Assembly (NCBI GenBank): GCA_963693365.1
Contig: CAVNZM010000003.1
Location: 11,718,001-11,782,000, forward strand
Reading direction: 5' to 3'
Length of the DNA stretch: 64,000 nt
Source of the DNA: Amoebidium appalachense
Lineage: Eukaryota > Ichthyosporea
Part shown: positions 40,833 through 61,647 of the stretch, one piece after another
Layout of the letters: each line of letters opens with the position of its first letter
Numbering within the stretch: position 1 is the first letter of the stretch
Made by a program: the position numbers and the translations under genes
The notes under the pieces: model-generated
Database searches by the model: none
The model's input: the letters and a program-made list of their open reading frames with translations, nothing else
What the model was told of the DNA's origin: nothing

Positions 40833-43800
40833 ATGCAGCGCGTAAGTCCTCGGCTCTGACTGTGTGTATGGCTACCTCACCAACTAGCAAACTGCATATT
40901 CAATGTCCTTGATGCTTGTTTTTATTGCCCTTGCTTGGGATCTGAGAGGTTGGCCCTACCAGACCATCACCTCAACACATCCATCCCCCCCCCTCAGGTT
41001 TCCATGATTGTTCGCACCCTGCGTGGGGCTGCCCCACTACTGCGCGTGGCCGCTGCCAGGTAACTGCCCCATTGAGGTCTTTTCATGCTTGTGGGTTCAT
41101 ACCTTTCCGGTGTTTAGTTTGACAAGTCGTAGACCGTGTGCTCTAAGGTGGTGCTAAAACGTGCCCTGCAGGCCTGCCGTGTCGTATGTTGCAGCCAACC
41201 GGGTGGCCGGCCTGGTCAGCAAGCGCTCGTACGCTACTGCGGCGGCCAAGCACGACATGTTTTGCTACCAGTGCGAGCAGACCCAGGGCGGCACAGGTGT
41301 GTGCCTTGCCATCCCTTGCCTTATGGTGGTTTCCTGCCTGCTGGATGCTGACTTGTGCTTGCAGGCTGCACCACTATGGGGGTGTGCGGCAAGACGCCCG
41401 AGACGGCCGGGCTGCAGGACGTGCTGATCCACAGCCTCAAGAGTCTGTCGTCATATGCCGTGCTGTGCCGCTCCGTGGGTGTGCAGCCCGGTGAGGAGAT
41501 CGACGTGTTCTCCCTCGACGGCCTGTTCTCCACCCTCACGAACGTCAACTTCGACAGCCCACGCTTCACCGTCTACGTGGACCAGGTAAGTCTGGCTCGA
41601 CTGCCCACTAATGCCACCTTCTCTTTTCTCCCTTAATGCCCTTCCAGAATCAAAGCTTTCACCCGCCTTAACCGAGAAAGATCTAAAACTGCTATTTTCG
41701 CTCGTTTACTGGGCGGGGATCTCACTTTTTTTGCCCGTTCCCTGACCCCTTTGCCCCGGTCAGCCTTGCCGTTCCCTCCGCACTGTGTGTCTGTTTTTTT
41801 CTTTCTCTCCCTGACCCCTTTGCCCCGGTCAGCCTTGCCGTTCCCTCCGCACTAGTCTTAGGAACGCCCTTTTCCTACCCCTTTCTCATTGCAAAGCGGT
41901 GTTGTTCCATCCAGAGCACGTGCCTGTAACATCTTTTCTCTTGCCGGTTACTGACTGGGGCTGTCTACAGGCCCTCAAGTATCGTGACCAGCTTAAGTCT
42001 CAGTACGAGGCTGCCTGCAAGGCCAAGGTGGGTACCTCTGATGTTCCATGTCTTTTGATAGAGTGGGGACGGGGGTCGGGGGGTGAAGGGGGTCGGAGGG
42101 GGAGGGGAGGAGGGGTAGAGTGGGGACGGAGATCCGGGGGTGAAGGAGGGGGGGGGGGGGGGGGGGTGTACGGGGTATGTTATATGTTTTCTCATTGGTT
42201 TCGTGCAGGGCATCAAACCCGAGGTGCCTGTCCTTGCCAGCTACCGGCCCAACGCCGGCAGTGTTGAGGCACTTGCTGCTGAGGCGGCAGCCGTAGGGGT
42301 TGAGGGGCGCCAGGAGGAGCTGGGCAAGAGCGTGGCCGGGGTGCAGGAGATGGTCGTCTACGGCCTCAAGGGGCTGGCTGCCTACGCCCACCACGCATGG
42401 TGCCTGGGCAAGAGCGACCCGGCCGTGTTTGCCTTTGTGCACGAGGCCCTGCACACGCTGACCACGGCTGACAGCAAGGACCTGGGCAAGCTGCTGCCCC
42501 TGGCGCTTAAGGTGGGCGAGGTCAACGTGCGCGTGCTGCAGATCCTGGACGACGGCCACCACGAGAAGTTCGGCCAGATGACACCCGTGCAGGTGCGCAC
42601 CACACCGGTCAAGGGCAAGGCCATCCTGGTGTCGGGCCACGACATGGCCGACCTGGAGCGCATCCTGCAGGCCGCCCAGAAAAAGGGCGTCAACGTCTAC
42701 ACCCACGGCGAGATGCTGCCGGCCCACGCATACCCGGGCCTCAAGAAGTACCCCAACCTGGCCGGCCACTTTGGCGGGCCATGGCAGATGCAGAAGTTCG
42801 AGTTCGGCAAGTTCCCTGGGCCCATCATCATGACCACTAACTGCCTCGTCGAGCCCCGCCAGACTTACAAGGACCGCATCTACACTACCGGCCCCACTGG
42901 TGAGTGGGGGGAAGGGCATGGGCAGGGGGACAGGGTGGATAATGCTGGAAACGGCTGTGTAAGAGGGGAGGAAGGAGGGGGGGGGGGGGGGAGGAGGGAT
43001 GTTTTGGTTAGGTTTGAGCTCTACGGTTGTTTGCAATTGGCATCGGAGCATGGGGAGAAGGTGGGGGTAGAAGAGAGGTGAGGATAAGAGGATGGGGCAG
43101 TGAGACTAATGTTGGTGTGTGCAGGGTTTGCCGGCGTCAAGCATCTCGGCAACAAGGACTTCGATACGGCAGTGGACCATGCACTCAAGCTGGACGGATA
43201 TGCTGAGACGGCCAAGGACGAGAAGCCCCTGACCACCGGCTTTGGCCACCGCACAGTCATGTCCGTGGCCGACAAAGTCATCGGTACTGAGCCCCTCCCC
43301 TCCCCCCCCCTCTCTCCCCTCCCCCCTCCGTGTTCCTCCGCTCCCCTTCCCCTCCCCCCTCCCCTCCCCCCCCCCCCTCACCCTCCTCTTCCCCTACACT
43401 CCCATCTCAATACCCCTTCCATCCAAACATCTTGCCAGACCCTGGAGCATGCTTCTCTTTCGTCCTGTCTCTCTTCGGTGGCTTTTCTCCCCTTCCCGTA
43501 TCCATCCCCCTTCCCCTCCCCCCCCCCCCCCCCCCCCCGCCGCCCCCCGTCTTTCTTAACGCCCACCACCACCACCACCTTTTACATCACTCACACCCCT
43601 GGACCTCTCCCCTGTGCAACCAACAACCTCCCCACTCACCCCCCCCCATCTCTTCATGTATGCTGACTGCTGGGTACAGCTGCCATCGACGCCAAGGCAC
43701 TCAACCACATTTTTGTCATTGGCGGCTGCGACGGCTCGGAGGGTGAACGCAACTACTTCACACAGGTACTGACATGTCCATCCTTGTTGCCTTCCTAAGT

Positions 43801-44306
43801 TGGTCTGTTGTGAATCCCATTTCGGTGCCGGTCTTGCCTTCTGTTCCCTGCCCTCCTTCCCCTCCCCCACCCCCCTTCCTATCCTCCCCCGCCTCCTCTT
43901 CCTCGGACATTGAACCCCTTCCCCCTCCCCCCTCCCCCTCCCCCCCGGTGCCCCCCTCTCTTTCTCCCCCCGCCCCCCCCCCCCCCTCCCCCTTCCCCCC
44001 CAAGGCTCGGTCTTCCCCTCTCGTATCCTTTCTTCCCCTTTGCATCCACAACACAATCCCATTTCTTGCGTCCCCCCCCCTTCTTCAACCCCCTCCTTTC
44101 TCCCCCACCCCCCCCCCCCCCCCCTCCCCCCCCCCCAAACAATAAATGGTCACTGACCCGCACCGGTGCAGCTTGCCAAGGCCACGCCCAAGGACAGCAT
44201 CATTCTGACGGCCGGCTGTGGCAAGTACCGCATCAACAAGCTCGAGGTGGGTGTTCTATCTTTAGTCAAGTGGGGGGGGGAGGGGACGGGGGGAGGGCTT
44301 GGAATG

Positions 44307-44366
<60 letters not shown>

Positions 44367-45041
44367 TTTTTGGGGGGGGGGGGGATGATGGGTCACGGCA
44401 CGGCTTTCAGCGCAGCTTGTCACGGCACGGCTTTTCAGTGCAGCTTATGTGTGTTTTCTTGTGAGGGGGGCATGGCCATGATGCACATGTGCTGACTTCT
44501 TGCCTGCAGCTTGGTGAGCTTGGTGGTCTGCCCCGCCTTCTGGACATGGGCCAGTGTAACGACTCTTATGGTGCCGTGGTGGTGGCCCTGGCGCTAGCGC
44601 AGCACTACAAGACGGACGTCAATGGCCTGCCCCTCTCACTGGCCATCAGCTGGTTCGAGCAGAAGGCCGTAGCTGTGCTACTTTCTCTGCTCCACCTGGG
44701 TGTGCAGAACATCAGGATTGGGCCTAACCTGCCTGGCTTCGTGACACCCGAGGTTCTCGATGTGCTGGTGAGTACTTGCGGCAAAAGCCTTGGGGTGTGG
44801 GCGGGGGGGGGGGGGGGGGGGGGGGAGGAGGGGGGGACGGGGAGGGGAAAGGGAGTGTTTTTTTTGGGGGGGGGGGGAAGGGGGGAAGAGGGCATGGGGA
44901 TATGTGCACAGTATGGCATGGCATGGGGGTATGGTTGACTGACTGGTGGTGGTGTTTTTGCAGATCGAGAAGTTCAACCTTAAGCTGACAAACACAAAGG
45001 ACGTGGAGGGAGATCTCAAGAAGATGCTGGCTAACAACTAA
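40833..45041 (+). CDS. HCP: Mitochondrial hybrid-cluster protein (hydroxylamine reductase / NO reductase), 11 exons
   Basis: HCPs carry a 4Fe-2O-2S hybrid cluster and reduce hydroxylamine or nitric oxide under low oxygen. Exons: 40833-40841, 40998-41059, 41172-41296, 41365-41585, 41971-42027, 42209-42899, 43125-43283, 43680-43765, 44172-44246, 44510-44767, 44964-45041; 606 aa. The Arg/Ala-rich N-terminus [20 protein letters not shown], with [13 protein letters not shown] before the core, suggests a mitochondrial presequence cut near RSY|AT. The first cluster motif [14 protein letters not shown]...GVCGK has spacing C-x2-C-x8-C-x5-C, as in Desulfovibrio-type HCP. All hybrid-cluster ligands are visible: His in SGHDMAD, Glu in HGEMLPAH, Cys in TTNCL, the persulfide Cys in GGCDG, Cys in AGCGKYR and GQCNDSY, Glu in WFEQKAVA. 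The protein should therefore be active. The 9-nt first exon is inferred from phase and the TATA position. Confidence 0.95.
44350..44384. repeat. T22-G13 composite homopolymer after (GT)n
   Basis: In the HCP intron after exon 9: (GT)n (about 44308-44349) runs into T22 (44350-44371) and then G13 (44372-44384). Confidence 0.9.
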
Positions 45042-45098
45042 ACGGCTGAAGGCACGAATGCACTGGTTGCGCACGACATTCTGTTTTTGCTGCAAGAA

Positions 45099-45138
<40 letters not shown>

Positions 45139-45492
45139 GGACACGCTTTTTTTTAGGTAAACGTGCATGAGCATCCAGATATATGTGGGCTTTTACATAC
45201 CGGTTAGCTTGATCTATATACAGTAGTTTACACGTCAATATGCAAGAACAGGCATGGTGTTGCACAAGTAGATAACACAGGCCATTTAGATAGGACCTTC
45301 CACTTCACGATGCCGGAACCAAGATAGAAGCAAGACAAGCATGTATGTTGAGAGTGAACTGTGGGGGCTGGACAGAGTCCACCCACCGAAATATAAGCAT
45401 GGGCAGGCACACTGCGTCTGTCAACCATATATGATGCAGTGCACAGTGCAACATCAATGTACCGGGTGAGCCGTACACCTTGCCCCCCCCCT

Positions 45493-45539
<47 letters not shown>

Positions 45540-45927
45540 ACACACCACCCCACCCCAACCCTCCCCCCCTCTCTTCCCCGCCCACCCACCATGCACGGCC
45601 AGCTCGAGTGTTTGATGACAAAACATACAACCCGACCACACATTTTCAGCATGTGAGGTGTTAATGGATGCGTGGTGGCAAGGATAACACACACACACAC
45701 CAGTTTAACCGGTCATGTATCGCCAAATGTAGTTTGATAGACCACATAATACCGCAACACACACACGTCACATTCACAACAGACACCCAGAAAGATAGCC
45801 TACCTGTAAATTACAACATCCTTGATTTTATACTAAACACGCGTAACTACGACCTGTTTATTAGATGTATTGATTGGCTTGAGAAACACATCACTACAAA
45901 ATTATAGCGCACGCGCACACACACACA

Positions 45928-45978
<51 letters not shown>

Positions 45979-46010
45979 CCAGCTGATACCGAGTGTCCCG
46001 AGGGGAGCCC

Positions 46011-46052
<42 letters not shown>

Positions 46053-46354
46053 GGGGAACCCCAACTAATTGATTTCTCCTTGTAGTCTTTATGGTGTCTC
46101 GTAGAGAAAGTAAACCCTGATATATAGTCACCACCCGACATCTATGTACGTGATCATGATATACCGCTGAGGGGATATTCCGAGCAAACCCCCCCCCCCC
46201 CATACCTGAGACTGGTTCTCTTTGCCTCGAGTAAACAGCGTAAACCCCTACAACACTTGGATTCGTGGATGAGGTGTCGACGTTCCCTGGGGCATGATAG
46301 GCACCCAAAGACTACTGAGACATACTGTGCCTCTTTGTAGTCTTAAGCCGTGTG

Positions 46355-46442
46355 TGCCATGCTATGTACACGTGTTTGGGGGGGGGGGAGGGGGGGGCAG
46401 GTGCACGTACGATGCTGTATACACGTGTGTGTGTGACACTGT

Positions 46443-46473
<31 letters not shown>

Positions 46474-46596
46474 AGGGGGCCAGGTGCGTGCGATACTATG
46501 TACACGTGTGTGTGTGGGTAAGGGGGGAGGGAGAGGGGGGGCAGGTGCGTGCCATACTATGTATACGTGTGTGTGTGTAGGGGGGGGGGGGGGGAC
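46355..46596. repeat. Minisatellite of about 60-75 bp units with G runs
   Basis: Three to four degenerate copies, each with GCAGGTGC, an ATACTATGTAYACGTGTGTG-like core, and a G-rich segment of variable length. Confidence 0.75.
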
Positions 46597-47005
46597 TGTC
46601 AGTACTAGTTCACTGTAAACATATGTGCAGTTGGAGTGTGTGTGTTTCTTGTTAAAAATCTCGAGTTTGTCTCCATCATGAACTTGCTTAAAAGCTTCTT
46701 TTGACTTGGTGGTGCATATGTTTGTGTCCGTGTCCTGGTAGTACGTGGGGTGCTAACGTGGGTGGGTAAGTCACATGGGTGGATGGCACCTAATATGTAT
46801 ATTAGAGCCTGCTGGGTGGATTTACGGCAATACCACAACAGAAGTTTCGTCAAATCACACCACATATTTCTACCTTTATAAGAACCTTCACTGGGGGTGG
46901 GTTGCGAGAGGAGAAAAGCGGGCGAGGTACACGTGGGTATGGTAGTGGTGGTGGTGGGTGGGTGGGTGGGTGGCGCCGGGTGGACGCGGGGCTGGGGCGC
47001 GGCGG

Positions 47006-47036
<31 letters not shown>

Positions 47037-47213
47037 AAGGGAGGGGGGGGGGGGGGGGGGGGGGTTGGCTTCATGGGGGCACAAGGCTACGGTGTAGCCA
47101 CTCTGCAATAATTATGGGTGTGGCTGTGGGGAGCTGCCGTCAGAGGCCACTTGGCGCGCTCATGATCATGAGCCCCAGCCGGCCAAAAGCACCACTCCAA
47201 CCCAGCTAGGAGC

Positions 47214-47244
<31 letters not shown>

Positions 47245-47265
47245 CCCCCCGTCCCCTCTCCCCGG

Positions 47266-47380
47266 GGGCTCACCCACCCACTCACCCACTCACCTACACC
47301 CACCCACCCACGCACCCACACCCACCCACCCACCCACCCACCCACCCACACCCACCCACACCCACCCACCCACCCACGCA
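47266..47380. repeat. (CCCA)n tetranucleotide repeat
   Basis: Imperfect (ACCC)n with CACACC interruptions, preceded by a C run (47217-47242). Confidence 0.8.
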
Positions 47381-47680
47381 TGTGCACGAACACCAAAGCC
47401 TATGTACTGTTCACTCGATGCACAGAGACCAGTCCCAGCTATGCGAACGGTTTGCTCAGTATTTCGGAATCCCTCAGTGCTATTATTATATGTGGCACAT
47501 GGATGTCAGGTGATGGTTTCACTATGTGCTATGATCAGGGTTTAACGCCTAAGCAATATTAAAAGGCACACACGAACAAACATATTTAGAAGCACCAACA
47601 CAACCACATCTTTAACACCGCCCAAACACATGACATATAAATACACACACATGGCATGTCAAAACGCACACGCACACAAA

Positions 47681-48080
47681 CGTAATATCCAAATGCACAC
47701 AACACAGGCAATAGATCGTATCAAAGCACAAACACATTGCACACACAAACATATCCAAATGCACAAAAACACAATCATATCCAAATGCACACACACACAC
47801 ACACAAACATATCCAAATGCACACACAAACTCACAAACATATCCAAATGCACACACACACACAAACATATCCAAATGCACACACAAACTCACAAACATAT
47901 CCAAATGCACACACACACACAAACATATCCAAATGCACACACAAACTCACAAACATATCCAAATGCACACACACACACAAACATATCCAAATGCACACAC
48001 AAACTCACAAACATATCCAAATGCACACACAAACTCACAAACATATCCAAATGCACACACACATGCAAACTATCCAAATG
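47681..48080. repeat. 26-30 bp minisatellite (ATCCAAATGCACACA core)
   Basis: About thirteen copies of a unit carrying CATATCCAAATGCACACAC. Shorter units with ACACAC and longer units with AAACTCAC largely alternate, suggesting expansion of a two-unit module. His/Thr/Lys/Cys pseudo-ORFs here are artefacts. Confidence 0.9.
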
Positions 48081-49114
48081 CGTGCAGTGAGGCCCAAAGG
48101 TGCACTTTCAGTAACCCCTTCTACTAGTACTGGCACGTCATGACTGTGCCCTCTAGCCTATGTACAAACAAATCGACGCAGGGCAGGTGAGCCACGTGAT
48201 CAGCCGCTCTCCGGGCCGTCTGCGTCCCCTTGAAAATCAGAGCTACCTCAGAAGGTAGCAGCTACTACATAGTAGTAACTTGTCCACACTGTCCTGCATT
48301 ATGTACGGGGTGTCTCTAGAAGGGCCTCGCAGGGATGGCCCCCTGCGTTAAAGGGGCAGTACAATCGTACGCAAATCATCGATAACAAATTCAAGTGTTC
48401 CGGGCATTTCAACATGGGCACAGTCTACGGCCAAAAGACTGACTTAAGTCAAACAGTCCATCTAATGGTATGTCAAAATCAAACAATGCCAAGTGCCCTA
48501 TATTCCATTAAGTATGTAGGTGCACTGAATGCTTTACCCGGCCTTCTCTACAGATTAAAAGCACCCCCCCTCCCCCCGCCCGCCCCAACCTTCCCGGCCC
48601 CTGTCTCAAGACATAACCATACGACATGGCTCACCATCAAGTCCCTTCCCTTCAGATCCAGACCGCTTAGCATTACCGTAATTAGTTGCCATGTGCCCAC
48701 CAGGACTGCTAATAGGCTACGGTCAGACATGTGGTCTGGGCCTGTGGTGGGGTGGTCTGCTACTCCGACCTGTAGGCCGCCATACTGCCCACTGATGATA
48801 TGCCATGATAGAGAGCATGTATACTTGTTATAATCCCAGTGTAATTTCAGGCTTTCCGAAGTGCCCTCCGTGCACCTTGGGCTGGAGTGTATCGATGGGC
48901 AGCTGACAAATTAATCTTCCTCGTCGCCTGCTTCCCCCCTCCCCCCACCTTTTTTTTTGGCCTCCCAAAACAACATGCACACACCCACACCCTCCCGCTT
49001 AGGGTACCTGTTAGGTCTTGTGGGTCAGTCTGAGGCGCTGCATGTGTTCTAGTGATGGAGGCCATTAGAAAGAAAGGCTGGATGCAGCATGTGTGTTCAT
49101 CGACATATGCATTT

Positions 49115-49161
<47 letters not shown>

Positions 49162-49711
49162 CTAGCCCCCGTAACCATTCGAAGAACCAGAACAATGGCA
49201 TATGAAATCGGTCCATATTTCAGTGGCACGTGTGCATGCAGCTGGCCACAGCCACGCCATGGCTGCATCCCAGTGCCCTAGCGTGGCTATCATACACGGT
49301 GGCCTGGGTGTCATGTGACCTCACACATGCACACGGCCTAATAATGATGCTGGCAGTTGCAAGCATTGCCAAGAAAGGGAAAGGGCAGAGCCACCTATCA
49401 TATGCGATGAAAATCGAGAGCAGACACTGCTACCAGCCAGTCCACAACTTCAAATGCTGATCTACGATTGGCCACTAGGTCTCAAGCAAATGCCATGGGA
49501 TAGATCACGACAGATAACGGATTAGACCACATGTGCACAGGCCACAGTCACCTTGCCATTGCCACCACGAACCCCTCCCCCCTCCCCCCCCCTCCCCCCC
49601 TCCCCCCCCCCCCCTCTATATGGTCTTCATTCGCAACTCCTCACACACGTGCCCCACTAACACCCCCCTCCCCCTGCACGTGCTCTACCATCATAGGCCC
49701 CCCAGCACGAG

Positions 49712-51444
49712 CTATTGCCACGTGGGCCAATCAGACGCCTCGACCACCACCCTCGTCACAGCCTCCAGCCCCTTCACGTCCTCCTCGTTCCATGCCCCCA
49801 CCAAAGCATTGTCCAAATCGAACACCCCCACCACACCCTGCTGCCCACAGTCAGATCACACACCCCCACCACCCCCTGCAGCCCACAGCCAGATCACACC
49901 CCCACCACAGACCTTGCACACCATCAAACCACAAGCGAAACGATCAGACTACACACCTTCACTACACCTCACACAGCCCACGGACAGATCATAAAGCCCC
50001 CACCACACCGTGCACACCCCACCCTCAGACCATACATCCCCAAAACACCCGGCGCACCATACGGTCGGATCACACACCCCCACCACACCAAACCAGACCT
50101 TGCACCCCACACCCCACACACCCCACCACCCCACGTACGCACCTGGCCGGTGATCAATGGCACGACCACCTCCGAGTTTGATGCGCTGTCGCAGGCAATG
50201 TGCCCGGGGAACTCGTGCACGTTGGGCACAAGCTGGGGGGGTGGTCAGTAATGCAGATTAGGGGGGTGCACGGGTGCAGGCAGGCAGCAGACACACGCAT
50301 GGTGGTGTGGAAGAGGGGGGAGACAGGCAAGGCAAGGAGATAGGGAGATGCTGTTGGTGAGCAGAAAGGGAATTGCCGTGGGCATGTGCAGGTAGCGGCA
50401 ATCAGCACAAAGGTAGCACCCTAGAGATGCAGTGACTGAGCTCGCAGAGGGTACTATGTTGCAGGCCACACTTGCAGCCGTGCTGGGATTGGATGTGATA
50501 CTGACCAGTACCAGCTCCCTCCCCCCCCCTCCCCCCTTCCTCCCCCCAGGCAGACAACCCTAAAAATCTGGAAAGAAAGATGGCATAAAGTGTTCGGCCA
50601 TAAAACCCAATCCATCATGCCCTCCCTGATCTACCAGGACATCCCCCCCCCCCCCCCCACCTTCCCCCCCGTCTATATTGACAGCTCTTCCTGCGCCGGT
50701 ATGCATACACTCACCACTGCACCAGCAACCACCAATCCCCCCCCCCCTCTCCCCTCCTCCCCACTCGCCTATCCATTAACACGTCATCCTATCCGTCCGT
50801 TAACCAAGAAGACCCACCCACTTGCCCAACCTCAACCTACCTGGCCACCCGCTCACCGACATGCCACCCACCGGTCCACAGCAGTCCCCCCCCCCCCCCC
50901 TTTAACCCGCTCATTCACACACCCACCCACCCGCACCCCCCCCCCCCCCCCCCCCCCCCCCGCAAAAAGAAAAAAAAAGGTAGAAAACACCCGCATACAC
51001 CCACCCCCTCCAGCCCCTCACCGAACCACCCCCCCCTCCCCCCACCTCCCCCGCCCGCCCGCCCGCCCAATCCACATGCTCCCCAAACCGCCCACCCGGT
51101 AACTCATCCACACCCCACACACGACCCCCTGCCCCCTCCGCCTCTTCCTCCTCGCCTCACCCTCACCCACTCATCCACCCACCCATCCCCGCAAACCCAC
51201 ACGCTCGGCCACCAACCATAGTTTTGCGTTGGGCCGCTGCCCCCCCACAGACCCCCCTGCCCATTCTTATGCGCACACAGGCTATCTTGCCCTGGAAGGG
51301 GCCCAGCACGAGCTCGTCTTCGCTGCGTCGAAAATAGAACCCCACCCAGTTGGCTGCCGCACGTGCGTCAGTGCGGGCCTTCAGGGCATGATACACGAGA
51401 GCAGCCACATTAGCTGTGTTGGCAACCTGTGTGTGTGTGTGTTC

Positions 51445-51479
<35 letters not shown>

Positions 51480-51514
51480 GTGTGTGTGAGTGTGTGTGTA
51501 TGTGTGTGTGTGTG

Positions 51515-51571
<57 letters not shown>

Positions 51572-52259
51572 TGTGTGTGTGTGTGTGGATAAGTGTTGGT
51601 ATTTGCACACGAGTGGTTGTGTCCGTGAATGCACCATGTGAATAAGTTGTGGAGTATTTATGTGTGTGCCAGTAGGTGGTCGAACAACAAGGGGTAACGG
51701 CTGGTAAGCATACAAGTGAAAGTGTCGACTGGCACACATGCTGACAAGCATAGCACATAGATGGTGTGGTGCGAAGTAAGATGTTGGTCTGGATGTCTGC
51801 TTAGGAGAGAAAACGTGTGTGGTGTTTGTATTGGTGTCCCGAAAGTGTGGCATGCTTGCAGCATACAGTAGCTGTGGATATCCGTTTTTATGTGTTCAGG
51901 GGTAGGTGCCCTGACAAGGCCTGCGACCCTAAACCCGTAAAAGTGTAGTTATCCAACCTATCTTGTACACTCTAATGTTGCGTAGGTGCAATCATTTGTT
52001 CACGGCTCCGCCTAATAACGGCAAGATAGCCTTGAGGCCTATTGCCAGGCCGTACACCAAATCAAGTTACAGCAGTCAGGTTCACACTGCCCAGCGAAGT
52101 GTTGTGTCGCGAAGGTCACTACACAAGCATGTTTTCCACGCAGGCACTCACATAGTCGGTCTCGCCCTGCAGCAGCGCACTAGTCCTCTCCACCAGCTGC
52201 GCATAGAACTCGGCCACGGGCAGACCGCCCAGGTCCGACACAAGGTCGGGCTCAGGCAT
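49712..52259 (-). CDS. msrC: Free methionine-(R)-sulfoxide reductase (GAF domain), 4 exons
   Basis: It reduces free Met-R-sulfoxide, an oxidative-damage repair step found in bacteria and unicellular eukaryotes but not animals. Exons (minus): 52259-52152, 51426-51217, 50232-50143, 49837-49712, all in phase 0; 177 aa, a full GAF-domain protein. Motifs: ANWVGFYF, LVLGPFQGKIACVRI, GRGVCGGAA, VPNVHEFPGHIACDSASNSE and VVPLITGQ. The three cysteines used in catalysis and resolution (corresponding to E. coli Cys84, Cys94 and Cys118) are present. The usual GVLDIDSP segment near the end reads GVFDLDNA, a modest divergence. No targeting peptide is evident, so it is probably cytosolic. It is transcribed divergently from ClpB across 739 bp, so the two stress genes may share regulation. 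Confidence 0.95.
51428..51586. repeat. (GT)n microsatellite with interruptions
   Basis: Interrupted (GT)n directly upstream, in sense direction, of the msrC exon 2 acceptor. On the minus strand it is (CA)n ending at the CAG splice acceptor. Confidence 0.9.
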
Positions 52260-52934
52260 ACTTAGGAGTAATAAAGAGAGAACACAGAGGTTTCTTGCTA
52301 ACACAGCTGCGCACACTAACACAAGTGGAACACGAGTCTCTGTTTTGGTTTGGCAGGGGGGATTTATGGTCTGCGTGCCGATTGGCTCGGAAAGCACCAC
52401 ATGTCCTCCTAGATCTAGTCTAGGGAGCTTGGGGTCGGCCCACGACCGGTCGTGAGTCAGTGACTCGTGGGATGATGAAAAAGGATATTCGGGAACAATA
52501 GAGATCCGGCATTGTGATTGGCAAATAGGTGGGCTGGATGGGTTCAACGGTTGAAAACGAAACCGTTTCTCGACACTTTGCGTGTGTGCAGAGTGTATAA
52601 TGTAATGAGAATACAACCAAGAAAAATAAAAGAAATTCGACGTTAATAGTTGCAAAAAGACAAAGCAAACACTTTATGTATGTAAATATCACTGTCCTTT
52701 TGTATGCGATACCTGCAGCCGTGAGCTATTTGGCCGTGAGCCAGTGACGTAACAGGCCTGAGGGCGAATTCCTGAACCTGACAGAAAAAAATGCACCATG
52801 GCACGGCGGCCTAGGTATATAAAGCCAGCCAAGACCTTGGCAGCCCTTCCACACAACCACTTCAAGTAGCGGCAACACTGTACACCTGCACTACTCGATG
52901 TTTGTGGTCCCCATCTGAAGGCGGGGTGCAAAAG

Positions 52935-52977
<43 letters not shown>

Positions 52978-52998
52978 CACACGTAGAAGCCAGCGACC
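52260..52998. promoter_or_regulatory. Divergent promoter region msrC / ClpB
   Basis: The region between the two ATGs contains two TTCnnGAA sites, TTCGGGAA (52488-52495) and TTCCTGAA (52769-52776), which match the heat-shock-element core. A TATA box lies on the ClpB side, and a (CA)n and (GA)n stretch (52936-52978) falls within the ClpB 5' UTR. Both flanking genes belong to stress responses. Confidence 0.5.
52816..52823 (+). promoter_or_regulatory. TATA box (TATATAAA) of ClpB
   Basis: TATATAAA lies 176 bp upstream of the ClpB ATG and about 40 bp downstream of a TTCnnGAA site, an arrangement usual for heat-shock promoters. Confidence 0.5.
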
Positions 52999-61643
<8,645 letters not shown>

Positions 61644-61647
61644 TTGG

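Larger units (their letters stand above)
45042..49711. other. Long repeat-rich intergenic region
   Basis: This 4.7-kb spacer lies between convergent 3' ends (HCP to the left, methionine sulfoxide reductase to the right). It holds (TA)n (45100-45138), a C run (45500-45525), (CA)n (45913-45975), A33 (46018-46050), three minisatellites, G and C runs, and T13-G36 (49112-49160). Frames such as 48414-48833 match nothing I know and have no matching splice partners. No tRNA or other RNA gene was recognised. Confidence 0.6.

Noticed and set aside
41993-43051. 352-codon open frame antisense to HCP
   Set aside because: It is the complement of HCP exon 6, which is firmly identified by motifs. High G/C at third positions keeps antisense frames open. 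Its translation matches no family and ends in repeat sequence.
46128-46155. Second copy of the MITE terminus
   Set aside because: TATAGTCACCACCCGAC resembles the TIR, but no partner terminus or TA-bounded element could be found nearby.
48414-48833. 139-codon plus-strand frame in the 45-49.7 kb spacer
   Set aside because: No recognisable family and no phase-matched neighbouring exons; length is within chance for this composition.
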